The position numbers and the translations under genes were made by a program. 64,000 nt of DNA from Calocera cornea HHB12733 (lineage: Eukaryota; Basidiomycota; Dacrymycetes; Dacrymycetales; Dacrymycetaceae), in NCBI GenBank assembly GCA_001632435.1, contig KV423967.1, positions 1 through 64,000 of the forward strand, read 5' to 3'. The notes under the pieces were generated by a model. It was not told the origin of the DNA, did not search any database, and saw nothing but the letters and a program-made list of their open reading frames with translations. Positions 1 through 10,908 of the stretch are shown piece by piece. Each line of letters begins with the position of its first letter. Position 1 is the stretch's first letter.

Positions 1-1361
1 AAGAGAAGATGTCGGAAGCCGCCCCCCCTTTCGGAGAAGGAGAATCCGGCTTTTATCTGCCTAACCCGATGTTTACCTTTCGGAATCCCATCTCACGGGG
101 TATATCACCGGGGGCTGATTTCACCCAACCTAAGGGACTCTCTCAACCAACAGGACGCCTTTCCAGTTGTCCCGTTTGTAAATTGAGGACCATCCGATGA
201 GAGAGAGTCTTCACCCGTGAATCCGTCGGGCGCGTTCCGTCATATACGCCATTCCGAGAGGGTTCCGTGACCAGAACGGCCATACGGAATAAACCCCTCG
301 AACCCGGAATTGGCCGACGGACCGGAAGGCGAAGCAGGGCAAGTCCGAAAGGTATCCGGACTTCCGGTGCCGTATCTCCGGAAGGCCGGAACGCGAAAAA
401 TTGGGCCACAGTGACAAAGGGAACTGTACAACGGGTCGATACTATATACGAGAAGGCCTGAAGCATCTTCAAAAGGGGAACTGTACAGTCAGTTTAGGGC
501 AAGCACCTCTTACCTTGGCAGAATAGGGACGCTCTGTCAAGATGGGGTTTGTGCCTTCTCGGTTTGAGATCCTATATCATGAGGGGTTGGTTTGGGTGAC
601 TCCTGACAGCTACAGCAAAACAACAATGAAGGGTGCTGAAAAGTGATCTGTGTGGTGATTTGATCTGTGTGGTGGTACTCTATGTTACTGTATGTGCCAG
701 TGAAGGTGCTCATTAAGTGACCCTTTGCCTCCGCTGCAGAGGCAATCTCAGTGCTTGCTGGGGAGAAATTGGTGGTGACAACATCCAAAGTGCTCATCGG
801 AGCTTAGAATTAAGGGTGTCGGAGTTAATTCCTTGTTGGTGACAATGGTCTGAACAGTGCTCAGCACCTGAAAAATTGTGATGACATGGCAAAAGCTGAA
901 TGCTAAGAGGGCGAGGTGACCGGTGACCTGAGCAACCACGCTGGCACCTACAGTACTAGAAAAAAGGACTGTTGGAAAGTAGTGCATGTAAGGTGAAGTC
1001 AAGTGCCTCCGGAGCGGGCACTGCCATGCCGCAGCCCCGGCCCTTCCCGGTCCCAAAAGAAATGGGTGTCCAGACCCATGTTCATGTCAACTCTGATCAA
1101 ACACTGCATTCAGAATCCCCGAAACAACGAATGTATTGCCGTGGGGATGGAGACTGAAAGATCTGCCTGTAGGACGTTCCTCGCCCTGTCCAGTAGGCGT
1201 GTACGATCGCGGGTACCACCAGCAATTCCGAGGCGATGAACCATCGCCCACTCTGCTCTTATACTCCAGTAGGTCAGCCGGCGACCGTCCTGTACAGCAG
1301 CAACGTCCTGTATAGCAGCGGACCACCTTCTGAGCACGTTTTCCCGACGCTGTAATACAGG
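1..1361. other. Intergenic, no supported gene
   Basis: No reading frame here has recognisable protein motifs or a plausible exon chain. A short direct repeat of the unit GATCTGTGTGGTG lies near 642-675. The first 1 kb is less GC-rich than the genes to its right, and may hold the edge of a decayed element or of a gene outside the window. The last part (about 1250-1361) is the 5' flank of the acyl-CoA synthetase gene. Confidence 0.5.
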
Positions 1362-3969
1362 ATGGTCCACCATTCATTCCCGCTGCCTCGCCCTGTGGAT
1401 TATCGCCGGCAGTCCGCGGAAGTGCCGTTTACGAAGAAGCCCGCCCAGACTGGTATGTACAGTTCTCACATTCAGAGCGCCTTCTGACGATGACGCAGGA
1501 CATTACAGAAATACTGCACACCCCGAACTCATCACCATCGACTCCCCGGACCTGCCCTTCAAGACCGTCCCCGCGATCCTCGACTATGCCCTGAAGCGGT
1601 ACCCGAACAACTACCGTTGGCTGGGGCACCTTCCCATCACAAAGCCCGCGACAAAGAAGTCGCCTGCGGAGTTCGCGTCGGAGTACAAGTGGATCACGTA
1701 TGCGGAGGGAGCAAAGAGGAGAAAGGACATTGGTAGTGGGATCGAGCTGCTCTATGAGGTTGGGCTGGTAGGGAAGAACGACGAGGGCCTCGAGACTGTG
1801 GGGATATGGACCAAGAACTGTCCTGGTGCGTGGAGCTTGCTCCCTTTAGAAGGGGATTGAATTGACACGAGCACATAGAATGGCAGCTGGTGGACAACGC
1901 ATTGATGTGCTTCGGACGATGCAGTGTTGCACTGTACGATACACTCGGTCCAGATGCCGTCGGTATGGTACTGTACAGTTATGCAACGGACCAGCTCTCA
2001 CACCCAGATAGAGTACGTCATCAACCACTCCGGCCTGCAGCTGGCGTTCGTCTCCCAAAACCATTTGGAAGCCCTCGTCTCCCTGGGCCGCGAGAAATGT
2101 CCGTGTCTGAAGGTTCTCGTCTGTGTGGATGACCCGCATCCTACCAGCCTCGGCTCGTTCGAGAAGTGGGGGAATGAGAAGGGCATCAAGATCATGTCTC
2201 TTGTCTCCCGTGTGCCGGTCCGTTCCCATGTTAGATGTCCCGTGCTGACATACCGTGTGCAGTGGAGAAGTTGGGAAGGGAGAACCCGAGGGAATTCAGG
2301 TATCCCAAATCAGAGGCCGTGGCGACGATCTCGTACACGTCTGGCACAACAGGGCGGCCGAAGGGTGAGCTCGTTTGCCCAGGTGTCGGAAAAGGCGCCA
2401 ATCCGGCATAGGTGTCGTGGTCACTCACGCGAACATGGTCACCTCTGTGTACTCATGGCTAATCGGCGCCTGCGGAGACACGCCGAATAACGCCATCCTC
2501 TTCTCTGTCCTGCCCCTTGCGCATGTCTTCGAGGTGCGTCCACTCATTATCCGTATCCGACAGGCAATGGCTCACAGCGTGACAGCGAGGGATGGAGCAA
2601 ACAAGCGTCGGCTTCGGATTCGCCATCGGGTTCTCGACAGGTGACCCGCTGCGACTGCTGGAGGACGCGCGCCTGCTCAAGCCATGGATCATGAATGCCG
2701 TGCCGCGCATCCTGAATCGTCTGTATATGGCTCTGCAACCCGCCTACACCGATCCGGGGTTCAAGGGCCGGCTCTTCCGGCGCGCAGTCGCCGAGAAACT
2801 GGCAAACCTTTACAAAACAGGCTCGGTCACTCACCCGTTCTGGGACCGGCTCGTGTTCCGCAAAGTCCAAGCGCTCCTCGGTGGACAGCTGCACTTCGTG
2901 AACAACGGCGCGGCACCAATGAGCGGCGAGGCTCTCGACTTTCTCAAGGTCGTCTTCGGGAGCAACATGCAGCAGGGGTACGGGATGACGGAGTGCACAG
3001 GCGCGGCGGTGAGCTCGTATGAGTGGGAACCCCTGCCAGGAGGGTGCGTAGGCCGGCCTCTGGTGGTGAACGAGATCAAGCTTGTGGACGTGCCCGAGAT
3101 GGGTTACAGGGCGTCGGACATGCCCAACCCGCGCGGTGAGGTGTGCCTGCGTGGAGCAAACATCACCCCGTGCTATTACCGCGGTACATACATCTCCTCC
3201 CTCCTCTCCCCTTACAGGCGCTAACTCCCAGCAGACGAAGCGACCACGCGCGCGACGATCGATGCGGACGGCTGGCTGCACTCGGGTGACATCGGCACCT
3301 TCGACGGCTACGGCCGCCTGCGCATCATCGACCGGGTCAAGAACATCGTCAAGCTCGCCCAGGGCGAGTATGTCGCACTCGAGAAGGTCGAGGCGGCGTA
3401 CGCGGTACTGCCGCTCGTGCAGCAGCTGTTCGTGCACGGAGAGGGCACGCAGAGCTATACCGTCGGCGTGCTCGTGCCCGATCCGGCGGCGTTCGCGGCG
3501 CTCGCGAGTGGGGTGCTGGGCAGGGAGGTGCGAGCGACGGACACGGAGGGGCTGGCTAAGGCAGCGGCGGACGAGCGTGTCGTGAGCGCTGTCATGGCGG
3601 TGCTGGACCGGCAGGCAGAGCAGGCGAGGCTCACGGGGTGCGTTTCCCCCTTTATTCCCCTTTGGGCGCTGTAGCGCAGTGGGCTGTTGCTGACGGGGGG
3701 GTGGGGCAGGTTCGAGCGCATCAAGCGCGTGCACGTGGCCATGGAGCCGTTCTCAATCGATAATGGGATCCTGACGGCGACGTTCAAGGTCAGGCGGTGC
3801 GTGCCCCTTCCCTTCCCTTCTCTTCCCTCTCCGGATGCTAACGAGACGTCTTGCACACAGGATGGCTGCCCTCCAGCGCTACAGGACGGAGATCGACGGG
3901 CTGTACGCGCTGGGCGAGCCAGCAAAGACGGCGAAGGCGCCGGTCGTCGTTGCGGAGGCAAAGCTCTAG
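1362..3969 (+). CDS. Long-chain fatty acid--CoA ligase (acyl-CoA synthetase)
   Basis: Activates long-chain fatty acids to acyl-CoA through an acyl-AMP intermediate, feeding lipid synthesis and beta-oxidation. The gene looks fragmented but splices cleanly into ten exons: 1362-1452, 1499-1825, 1879-1962, 2012-2209, 2263-2364, 2412-2533, 2586-3183, 3232-3637, 3710-3796, 3861-3969. These total 2124 nt, giving 707 residues, the usual length for Faa1-type enzymes. Visible landmarks are the N-terminal QTGHYRN, the AMP-binding motif [12 protein letters not shown] (exon 5) followed by VVVTHANM (exon 6), the QGYGMTE adenylate motif, and [10 protein letters not shown] followed by [16 protein letters not shown] in exon 8. 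All introns are GT..AG and 46-73 bp long. The start is the ATG that puts the conserved QTGHYRN about 30 residues in. There is no stop or frameshift in the spliced frame. Family assignment is firm; chain-length preference cannot be read from sequence. Confidence 0.9.
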
Positions 3970-4168
3970 TGGCTATCTTGCTACAGTGGCTGATGCTGCA
4001 CCGCTCCGACTTGTTCTAGTCGGACTTGGAGTAGGAACCGTATGTACAGCCAGGGGTTTCGGCCACTGAACAGAAATCTGGTGTGCATGCCTAGACCGTT
4101 CTGAGTAGGCCAGCAGTTCGCAGCCAACAGCCGATAGCCGACCGTTGATAGCCGATAGCGGACGGTGA

Positions 4169-4231
4169 ACAGTGGACAGTGGACAGTGGACAGTGGACAG
4201 TGGACAGTGGACAGTGGACAGTGGACAGTGG
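4169..4231. repeat. Tandem heptamer array (ACAGTGG)9
   Basis: Nine uninterrupted copies of ACAGTGG. The left flank carries diverged relatives (GATAGCCGATAGCGGACGG), which suggests slippage expansion of a local motif. It is likely to vary in length between strains. Confidence 0.95.
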
Positions 4232-4484
4232 GGCGATAGCCGGCCAACAATCGCGCACGGGCATTTGTGGCCCGCTCAGCGCTGCCAGACGGACTTGTTG
4301 GTCTGAACAGCCTCCCCTTCCCTCAGCCCAGCCTCAGCCTCAGCCTCAGCGGCCCGCTCTCGTCGCATTTGCAGTTGCATTTGCATTTGCATTAACCCCT
4401 TCCCGGGCGGCTCGGGCCCGCTTCGGCCCTCGCCCCCCGGCTCGCTGCGGCTATGTATCTCCTTTCGTTTCCCCCGTGGTCCAT

Positions 4485-4519
4485 GCAGACCGCAGACCGC
4501 AGACCGCAGACCGCAGACC
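4485..4519. repeat. Tandem heptamer array (GCAGACC)5
   Basis: Five perfect copies of GCAGACC, about 250 bp from the first heptamer array and unrelated to it in unit sequence but equal in period. Confidence 0.95.
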
Positions 4520-5932
4520 GCAAGGTGCTAACAACAAGCCGTGTCGGGCTAGCACTCCAGCGGTATCGAGTCGCGTCGGCCCGCGCGGGATCGACGCGTA
4601 CACGCGCTCTCCGGTACAGTATACTTACTGTATCTGCGCAGGCTGCTGGGCGACCTGGAGCCGGCAAGCAAAGCGGAGCGAGGCGAAGGCGCCGGTCGGT
4701 GCGGCCGGGGGGGGACCGGCGAAGCTCCACCGCGCCTTTTTCTTTTTCTTTTCTTTTCCTTTTCTTTTCTGTCCTTTTCTGTTCTTTAGCTGACGGGGTT
4801 TCGTCGCTACTTACAAGTACAGTGACGCAGCTTGCGGGGGCTTGTAGAGGTTTCGGAATGATGGACGGCTGTTAGTAAGTGAGTTGAGTAAGGGCAGGCC
4901 GACGCTCGACTATCGACAATCGATAATCGGACACTCAGCAACAGTCGATGCAGTACAGTAGTCGACAGTCGACAATGGCATGGCGACAATGACATGACAA
5001 CCGATAGCCGAGCGCACACGCCAGCGAGTCTCCGGCGAGAGCGGGAGTCATCCCCGCCCCGCCCGGCCCTCCTCCTTCTTCGCAGCCCTTCGTAACACGC
5101 GGTGCGAGAATTGATCTGCCAAAGTGGGGAGTGGGGATGAGAGGGTTGGCTTGGCGCACCCTATTCCCTGAGGTTCCCTGAGGTGGACAGGCGTGTTCTA
5201 CAGAAGGCGCGCAACGCGCACCCCAAAGAGAGGTAGCGCGGGCCCGTGGCGCGTGCCATGGCGACCACAACGCAATGCAAAACCAAACCGTCCCTTCCGT
5301 CCGCTTCCCCAGTGGTGGGCGCACTGGGCGACCGGCAGGATATGTATGCGTGTGTGCGTGTGTGTGTGTATGGTTCTGTTGTCCGTCCCTGAGGGGGCTT
5401 GCCAATGCACGCACGGCTTCTCCCCAGCCGGATCCTCCGTGCGAGCGTACCGACACGAAAAAGAGGGTCCTTGTCTAGCGGGAGAAAGGACGGGAGGCGA
5501 GACACACGCGCAGCTGCCTCTCGCCGCCCGCGTCTCTGGGCAATGTATGGTATGGATGATAATGATAACGATATGGGATAGCACTGTATGTGAATGGTGG
5601 GTAAGATGGACTCATGTATGCTATTGAGTGGACGGGGGAGGATGGCCAGCTGACGTCAGGGCGTCGTCGCAGGAGGCAGAAAGAGGTGATGGCGGTGAAG
5701 TCTCTCGCGCCGCTCGGCACAGCGCACGCCTAATTGACGGACTGAGGCCCCCCCCGCGCGTTTCTTTGCCCCTCGGTCTGCTCGTCGCCCTTGCCCTCCT
5801 TGCCCTCGCTCGCCCGCTCGTCGGGTGCCCGTCATCCTCATCCTCCCCCATTCACTGCCCACTCGTTCCTCCCTCCACCCCGACCCCGACCCGGTGTGCT
5901 CCCCCTCAAAGCCCCAGCGATCGCACGCAGCG

Positions 5933-8726
5933 ATGTCCGTCTCGCACCCGCAGTACACCTCCCTGCACGCCCGGCACACCTCGGACATGTCCGACCCCGC
6001 CTCGCCCTCCCCGCTCGTCGCACCATCCTCCCCCTACGCCCAGCAGCCCCTCCCACGCAACTCATACGACTCCCCAGACCTCGACGGCCCCCCACCGCGC
6101 TCCGCATTCGCCACCCTCCCGGGCGGCGCCGCGCCCCCCAGCATGCCCGCCGCGCGCGACTCGGTAGCGAGCAGCCTCAGCCTGGGCCAGTACGGCTACC
6201 CGTCGGCACCGGGCCCGTATCGGAACAGCGAGTACGCCTCCTCCTCGCGCGCGCTCAACCCCGCCGCCCTCGGGCCAGCAGGGTACAGGGACGACTTCGC
6301 CTCCTCCGGCCCGCTCGCCCACACACCCTACTACTCCGACGACGGCTCCAAGCCCGGCACGCCCATGATCCCCCTCGGCGCGTCCCGCAGCGACGAGATG
6401 GACGGCGAGACAATGCGCGGCACCGCCGGCGCGGCGGACGGGTACTATGCCGGCGGAGGCGGGTACGGCGCGGGCGGGATCGGGCTGAGCGAGAAGCCCC
6501 TGTACCCCCAGCGAAAGAAACGCGGCTGGCTGTGGTGCCTCGGCATCACCGTGCTCATCGGCGTCATCGCCCTCGCAGTCATCATCCCCGTCTACTTCCT
6601 CATCATCAAGCCGCACCAGTCCAAGTCCGCCGCTTCAAGCTCCGGCTCCAACGGCTCCGCGGGCAACGGCAACAGCAACGGCTCCGGCGGATCGGGCACC
6701 ACCCCCGCCCCCGCCTTCACCGGCGCCATCACCGGCGGCGCGGGCAGCACGGTGACCCGCGACGACGGCTCGACGTTCACGTACGTCAACGACTTTGGCG
6801 GCACGTGGTACTGGGACCCTAGCGATCCGTTCAACGACGGCTCGCGGGTCAACAGCTGGACGCCTGCGTTGAACGAGAGTTGGCAGTGGGGGGTCGATGT
6901 GGTTAGGGGGTGAGTGCTTCGCTACTTGTCTCTTTGGTCACTGGGCCTGCGGGTCGCCCTATCTATGGCTCGCCGCGCTGACGCGTTGCACAGTGTCAAC
7001 CTCGGCGGGTGGCTCGTCACCGAGCCCTTCATCTGCCCGAACCTGTACGAGCCCTACCAGGACGGCGAGTTTGCCTCGCCGTACAACGCCGTCGACGAGT
7101 GGACGCTGAACGTCGCCATGAACAAGTCGGGCAACGTCACCCAGATGATGGATGAGCACTACAGCACGTTTATCGTGAGTCTCTCCCGCGGCTGCTGAAC
7201 AAGGCGAGGTGGGATGCTGACGAGGTGCGCTGCAGACGGAGGACGACTTTGCTGCCATCGCGGCCGCCGGACTGAACTGGGTGCGCATCCCCGTGCCCTA
7301 CTGGATGATCGAGGTCTACCCGGGCGAGCCCTTCGTCCCGCACCTCGCCTGGGGCTACTTCCTCAAGGCCATCCAATGGGCGCGCAAGTACGGCATCCGC
7401 ATCAACATGGACCTGCACACGATCCCCGGCAGCCAGAACGGGTGGAACCACTCGGGCAAGCTCGGCCCGATCAACTTTATGTTCGGCGTGATGGGCATCG
7501 CGAACGCGCAGCGGACGCTCGACTACATCCGCACGCTGACCGAGTTTGTCAGCCAGCCCCAGTACACCAACGTCGTCCAGTACTTTGGCATCGTCAACGA
7601 GGCGTTTGTGCAGACCATCGGCCAGCCCCAGATGCAGGCCTTCTACCTCGAGGCGCACGACCTGATCCGCGGCATCACCGGCCTGGGCGAGGGCAAGGGG
7701 CCCTTCATCGGCATCCACGACGGGTTCATCGGCATGAACCAGTGGGCGGGCTTCCTCGCCGGCTCGGACCGCGTCGCGCTGGACACACACCCGTACAACG
7801 CGTTCAACGACGCGTCCACCGCCCCGCTCTCGTCCTTCATCCCCTCGCCCTGCACCGGCTGGGGGCCAGAGCTCAACGCCTCCATGGACGCGTTCGGCTT
7901 CTCCGCCGCGGGCGAGTGGAGCGCGGCCGTGAACGACTGCGGCAAGTGGGTCAACGGCGTCGGCCTCGGCACCCGCTACGAGGGCACCTACCCGGGGTCC
8001 ACCACCGTCATCGGCAACTGCTCCGCGTGGACGGACTACGAGAGCTGGTCCGCCGACACCGTCCAGCAGACCAAGGAGGTCGTCATGGCCAGCATGGACG
8101 CCCTCCAGCACTGGTTCTTCTGGACATGGAAGATCAACAACTCGACCGTGACGGGCAAGATCGAGGCCCCGAGCTGGTCCTACTCCCTCGGCCTGCAGCA
8201 GGGCTGGATCCCCGCCGACCCGCGCGACGCGGTCGGCTTCTGCGCCGCCTCCGCAGACGTCCCCATGACCGCGCCGACGGCGGGGCTGTCCGCGTGGCAG
8301 ACGGGCGGCGCGGGCGCGGGCACGATCGCCGCGGACCAGATCGCGAGCTTCGGCGTCTGGCCCATCACCTCCATGTTCTCCGCGACCGGCCTGCCCTACC
8401 TGCCCCCGGCGAGCGTCGCCCTCCTCCCGCAGTACACCGCCTCGGGCCAGATCGTCACCCTCCCCGCGCCGACGTACACCACGCCCAGCACGACGCAGAC
8501 GGCCGACGCCGGCTCAGGCTGGGCAGACGCCAACGACCAGCAGCCCTACTTCGTCCCTATCGGCAACTGCCCCTACCCCGATCCGTGGAACGCACAGTCT
8601 ACCACTATCCCCCCCGCCAGCCTGTGCAGGCCTACCGCCAGCGCAGCGAAGGGCAAGCGCGACCCGGTGCCGGTGCCGGAGGCGATGCCCACCCCGCCGC
8701 CCATGGTCCGGCTCGCAAAGGCGTGA
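5933..8726 (+). CDS. Membrane-anchored exo-beta-1,3-glucanase (GH5 subfamily 9)
   Basis: Predicted to cleave glucose from beta-1,3-glucan ends during wall remodelling at the cell surface. Exons 5933-6909, 6994-7174 and 7236-8726 total 2649 nt, giving 882 residues. The first ~200 residues are a Ser/Pro/Gly-rich cytoplasmic tail ending in a QRKKRGW basic stop. One membrane helix follows (residues ~203-225, WCLGITVLIGVIALAVIIPV), then a Ser/Gly/Asn linker and the catalytic domain, so this is a type II protein. GH5 landmarks are VNLGGWLVTEPFI, the acid/base Glu in IVNEA, DTHPYNAF, and the nucleophile Glu in GEWS. Several NxS/T sequons fit secretory transit. ATG 5933 is preferred for its context (GCAGCGATG); an in-frame ATG at 5825 would add 36 residues. 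The layout resembles glucan 1,3-beta-glucosidase D-type proteins of basidiomycetes. Confidence 0.9.
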
Positions 8727-9691
8727 GCCTCAGGCTCCCCGGTTCTCCCTCCGCTCGCATGGCATCTCGATCCCCATCTCATCTCACCCGTACAGTATCT
8801 CTAGTCTGCGCCCATTGCGCGCCCGCCCGCACCCCCGCACCCCCGCACGCAACAGCGCCGACGGATCCGCACACGTTCCTTAATAGCAGCCTCAGCCTCA
8901 GCCTCCGTCCCTGGGAAGACTGCCCACTCCAGATCTCCTCGCCTGCACACCCGACGGGGCGCCCCGTCTGCTCCCGCCCTCGTCGCTCGTCGCTCGCCGG
9001 CTCTCCTTCTCCCTCTCGCCTCCCAAGTATATCTCGCCCTAATCATGGGCAAATCACGGACTCCCCCCCCCTTTCCCACACGCACGCATATCCCCGCGCC
9101 CACGCTCCTTCCCCGCCCACAGCTTGTACAGGCACGTCTCTCTCCCTCTCCACTATTTCCGTCCGTTTCCCGCTTTCCTTCTTTCCTTCTTTCCTCCTTT
9201 CCTTTCCTCTAGCTACTCCGGACTAGTTTTCCTCTTCTCTTACACTCTTGCGTTATTGAGCAGTGGCCGCGGGGCGGGGCGCCATGTACGGTACTGGTAG
9301 CGTATGCGCGCGCCTTGTGGGAGATACGGAGGAGCAATCGATGCATTCGTGCGGTGAACAAATACGAGACGCAAGTGGAGTACCGCCGGCGGCGAGGCGC
9401 CGGACTCGATCTTCATAGTTGACTCGCCTGGACACGAGGCGGTGCGGGGGAAGCAACACTCCATAATCCGGAGCCGGGAAGGACCGCTCGGAGCAGAGTT
9501 GAGTCACCCAATGCCGTCATTGGCATGCAGCCCAGCGCCACCAACTTCAAACTGATCACAGTGTGATGGAATCGGTCCGCGCCTTGCAGACTATCCGAAT
9601 CGCTTAGTTCTGCAATAGGCTAGCTGGAGCGCATTTAGGATAAATAAGCTGTCGATGCGAATACTTGGGCCATCAAGGAAGTGAACCAAGC
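8727..9691. other. Intergenic: 3' flank and pyrimidine-rich spacer
   Basis: No gene seen. It begins with the 3' UTR region of the glucanase. CAGCCTCAGCCT runs lie near 8890 and a CTTTCCTT tract near 9174-9212. A TATA-like GGATAAATAAG near 9637-9647 sits about 50 bp before the start of the broken lactamase-fold copy, so that pseudogene may keep a promoter. Confidence 0.5.
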
Positions 9692-10065
9692 ATGACGAGC
9701 GAAAGCCCATCGCACGTCGACCCGCTCACGCTGCCATTCGCGCCCATCCCACTCTCCACCTCGCCCAATTACACGCCCTTCCCCACCCCCGCAGAACGGC
9801 ACCTCATCGCCCGCTTCGCGTCCGTCTCAGAAGGGCCGGCCGAGACGACCCCCGGCAGCCAGACGATGCACGGGGACGTCCCGGAGGCGTATCGGAGCAT
9901 CGCGAGGCTTACGAGGATGGAGATGGAAGATAATGTGATGTGTGTGCTGGCGCATGAGACGGAAGTTGCGCAGGAGTTGGGAAGCAGGGGTGGGACAAAT
10001 GGAAGGAGAGGGGTTGGAAGGAGGGGAAAGAGAAGGGAGAACACCCTCAGCCCAAGTTGGAGTGA
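9692..10065 (+). pseudogene. Metallo-beta-lactamase-fold gene, internally deleted
   Basis: First member of the tandem array and clearly broken. The first ~26 residues (HVDPLTLPFAPIPLSTSPN) match the N-terminus of the three intact copies. They then jump directly to the exon-3 region YTPFPTP and continue through EAYRSIARLTRMEMEDNVMCVLAHETEVAQELG. About 230 residues are missing: the rest of exon 1, both introns, all of exon 2 with the HxHxDH zinc motif, and the PGHCPGHQ and GDTCH ligand motifs. A second small deletion after QELG (loss of the IGIGEM segment) shifts the frame. The shifted frame resumes family-like sequence (KQGWDKWKERGWKEGKEKG) and stops at 10063-10065; the unshifted frame runs to 10069. 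The product cannot bind the metal centre. Confidence 0.9.
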
Positions 10066-10069
10066 GTGA

Positions 10070-10908
10070 TTGCGTCCCAATGTGTATGTAATCCTTTGAA
10101 GGACCTTCAACTCTTACTGCATACCATCTGGTGGAGATGACCGGGTGGATGGATGGATCCCTGCCGAAACGGGCGATTTTGGGCCGGTCTGTGCGCCATG
10201 GGTCGGGATCACGTGCAAGTGAGGGGGAGGAGGCATGGGTCGGCAGCTTGTATGAATCACGCTCTAGTGTGACGGTTAAAGTCGCTTGACTTAGCGTTCA
10301 GTAGCTAGGCGTTGCCTCACTCCCGGGCGACGGGACCTCGGTTCGAGACAGGGTTATAGCAAACAATGCATTTGTGAAAGACCACTAACTTATGGTGCAA
10401 GCTGGGCCTCACCTGACCAGCGAGTCACACCACAAGGGGAGCCGAGAGGAGGCTTTTGCTTTTGCTTTCGGCTTCGGTGAGAAGAATCTACGATCTGATA
10501 TTACAGGCGCAATGGCTAAAGCCCGGTATGACTGATCTCACGTCAGCGACAGTTCTCTCGGGTGGTCGTTAGCGCTCGTCCTCCCTCCCTCCTCCGCTCC
10601 TCGTCCGTGAACGCGCCATGTCATCCTCCGAAGCATCCTCATCACGCGCACCATCCCCCTCCCAGCAGCAGAAGGGCCTTCGAAAATTGCCTGTGAAAAG
10701 ATCAATGTCAAAAGGGGATACTCCGGCTGCTTGCTGGGGCGGATGGCAGACTGCGCACTGATGCTCCACATTGGATTACTGATACTTCAGTCCCTGGCTC
10801 GCTTCATTGTTGATTGGACCAGTCCACTTACCAATATTTCATATCCATCATGCTGGCATATAATCCCCGCCTACGCTTACCTTCTCCCCCACTTGCGACG
10901 GGGCGACA
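10070..10908. other. Intergenic between broken copy and lactamase-fold gene A
   Basis: No protein gene supported. It contains the tRNA-like segment listed separately and CTTTTGCTTTTGCTTTCGG near 10454. The last ~100 bp are the presumed promoter of gene A. Confidence 0.5.
10261..10361 (+). other. tRNA-like segment (degenerate tRNA or SINE head)
   Basis: The first seven bases GCTCTAG pair with TTATAGC at 10354-10360 except for one mismatch. Next comes a D-arm-like stem TGAC/GTCG around GGTTAAA, and a T-arm with the B-box-like GGTTCGAGACA near 10340. Between them a loop CTTAGCG could present a UAG (Leu) anticodon with an imperfect stem. About 35 nt follow, able to form two small hairpins, which is too long for a normal variable arm. 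The A-box is poor and no downstream T run is seen. It may be a decayed tRNA-Leu, an intron-bearing tRNA or a tRNA-derived SINE head. Confidence 0.25.

Larger units (their letters stand above)
3970..5932. other. Long intergenic spacer rich in simple repeats
   Basis: About 2 kb without a convincing gene. It holds two heptamer arrays (listed separately), a short CAGCCT run near 4324-4350, a TTTGCAT run near 4370-4391, a pyrimidine tract near 4735-4790, GATA/CGACAAT-rich DNA near 4910-5000 and a GT-rich stretch near 5340-5370. Frames open through the heptamers exist only because seven-base units cycle through all frames. The last ~300 bp are pyrimidine-rich and are probably the promoter and 5' UTR of the glucanase gene. 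Confidence 0.6.

Noticed and set aside
2547..3734. 395-codon minus-strand frame
   Set aside because: Antisense shadow of the acyl-CoA synthetase exons; no motif of its own.
1362..3969. Acyl-CoA synthetase first looked like a frameshifted pseudogene
   Set aside because: All apparent frame breaks fall at GT..AG introns of 46-73 bp with matching phase, and the ten exons sum to 707 codons with every family motif.
4179..4793. Open frames through the heptamer arrays
   Set aside because: Seven-base repeats cycle through all frames and stay open if the unit lacks stops; the rest is low complexity.
7214..9226. 670-codon plus-strand frame over the glucanase third exon and beyond
   Set aside because: It is an alternative-frame shadow of the GH5 exon, rich in Arg/Pro/His from GC-rich codons.
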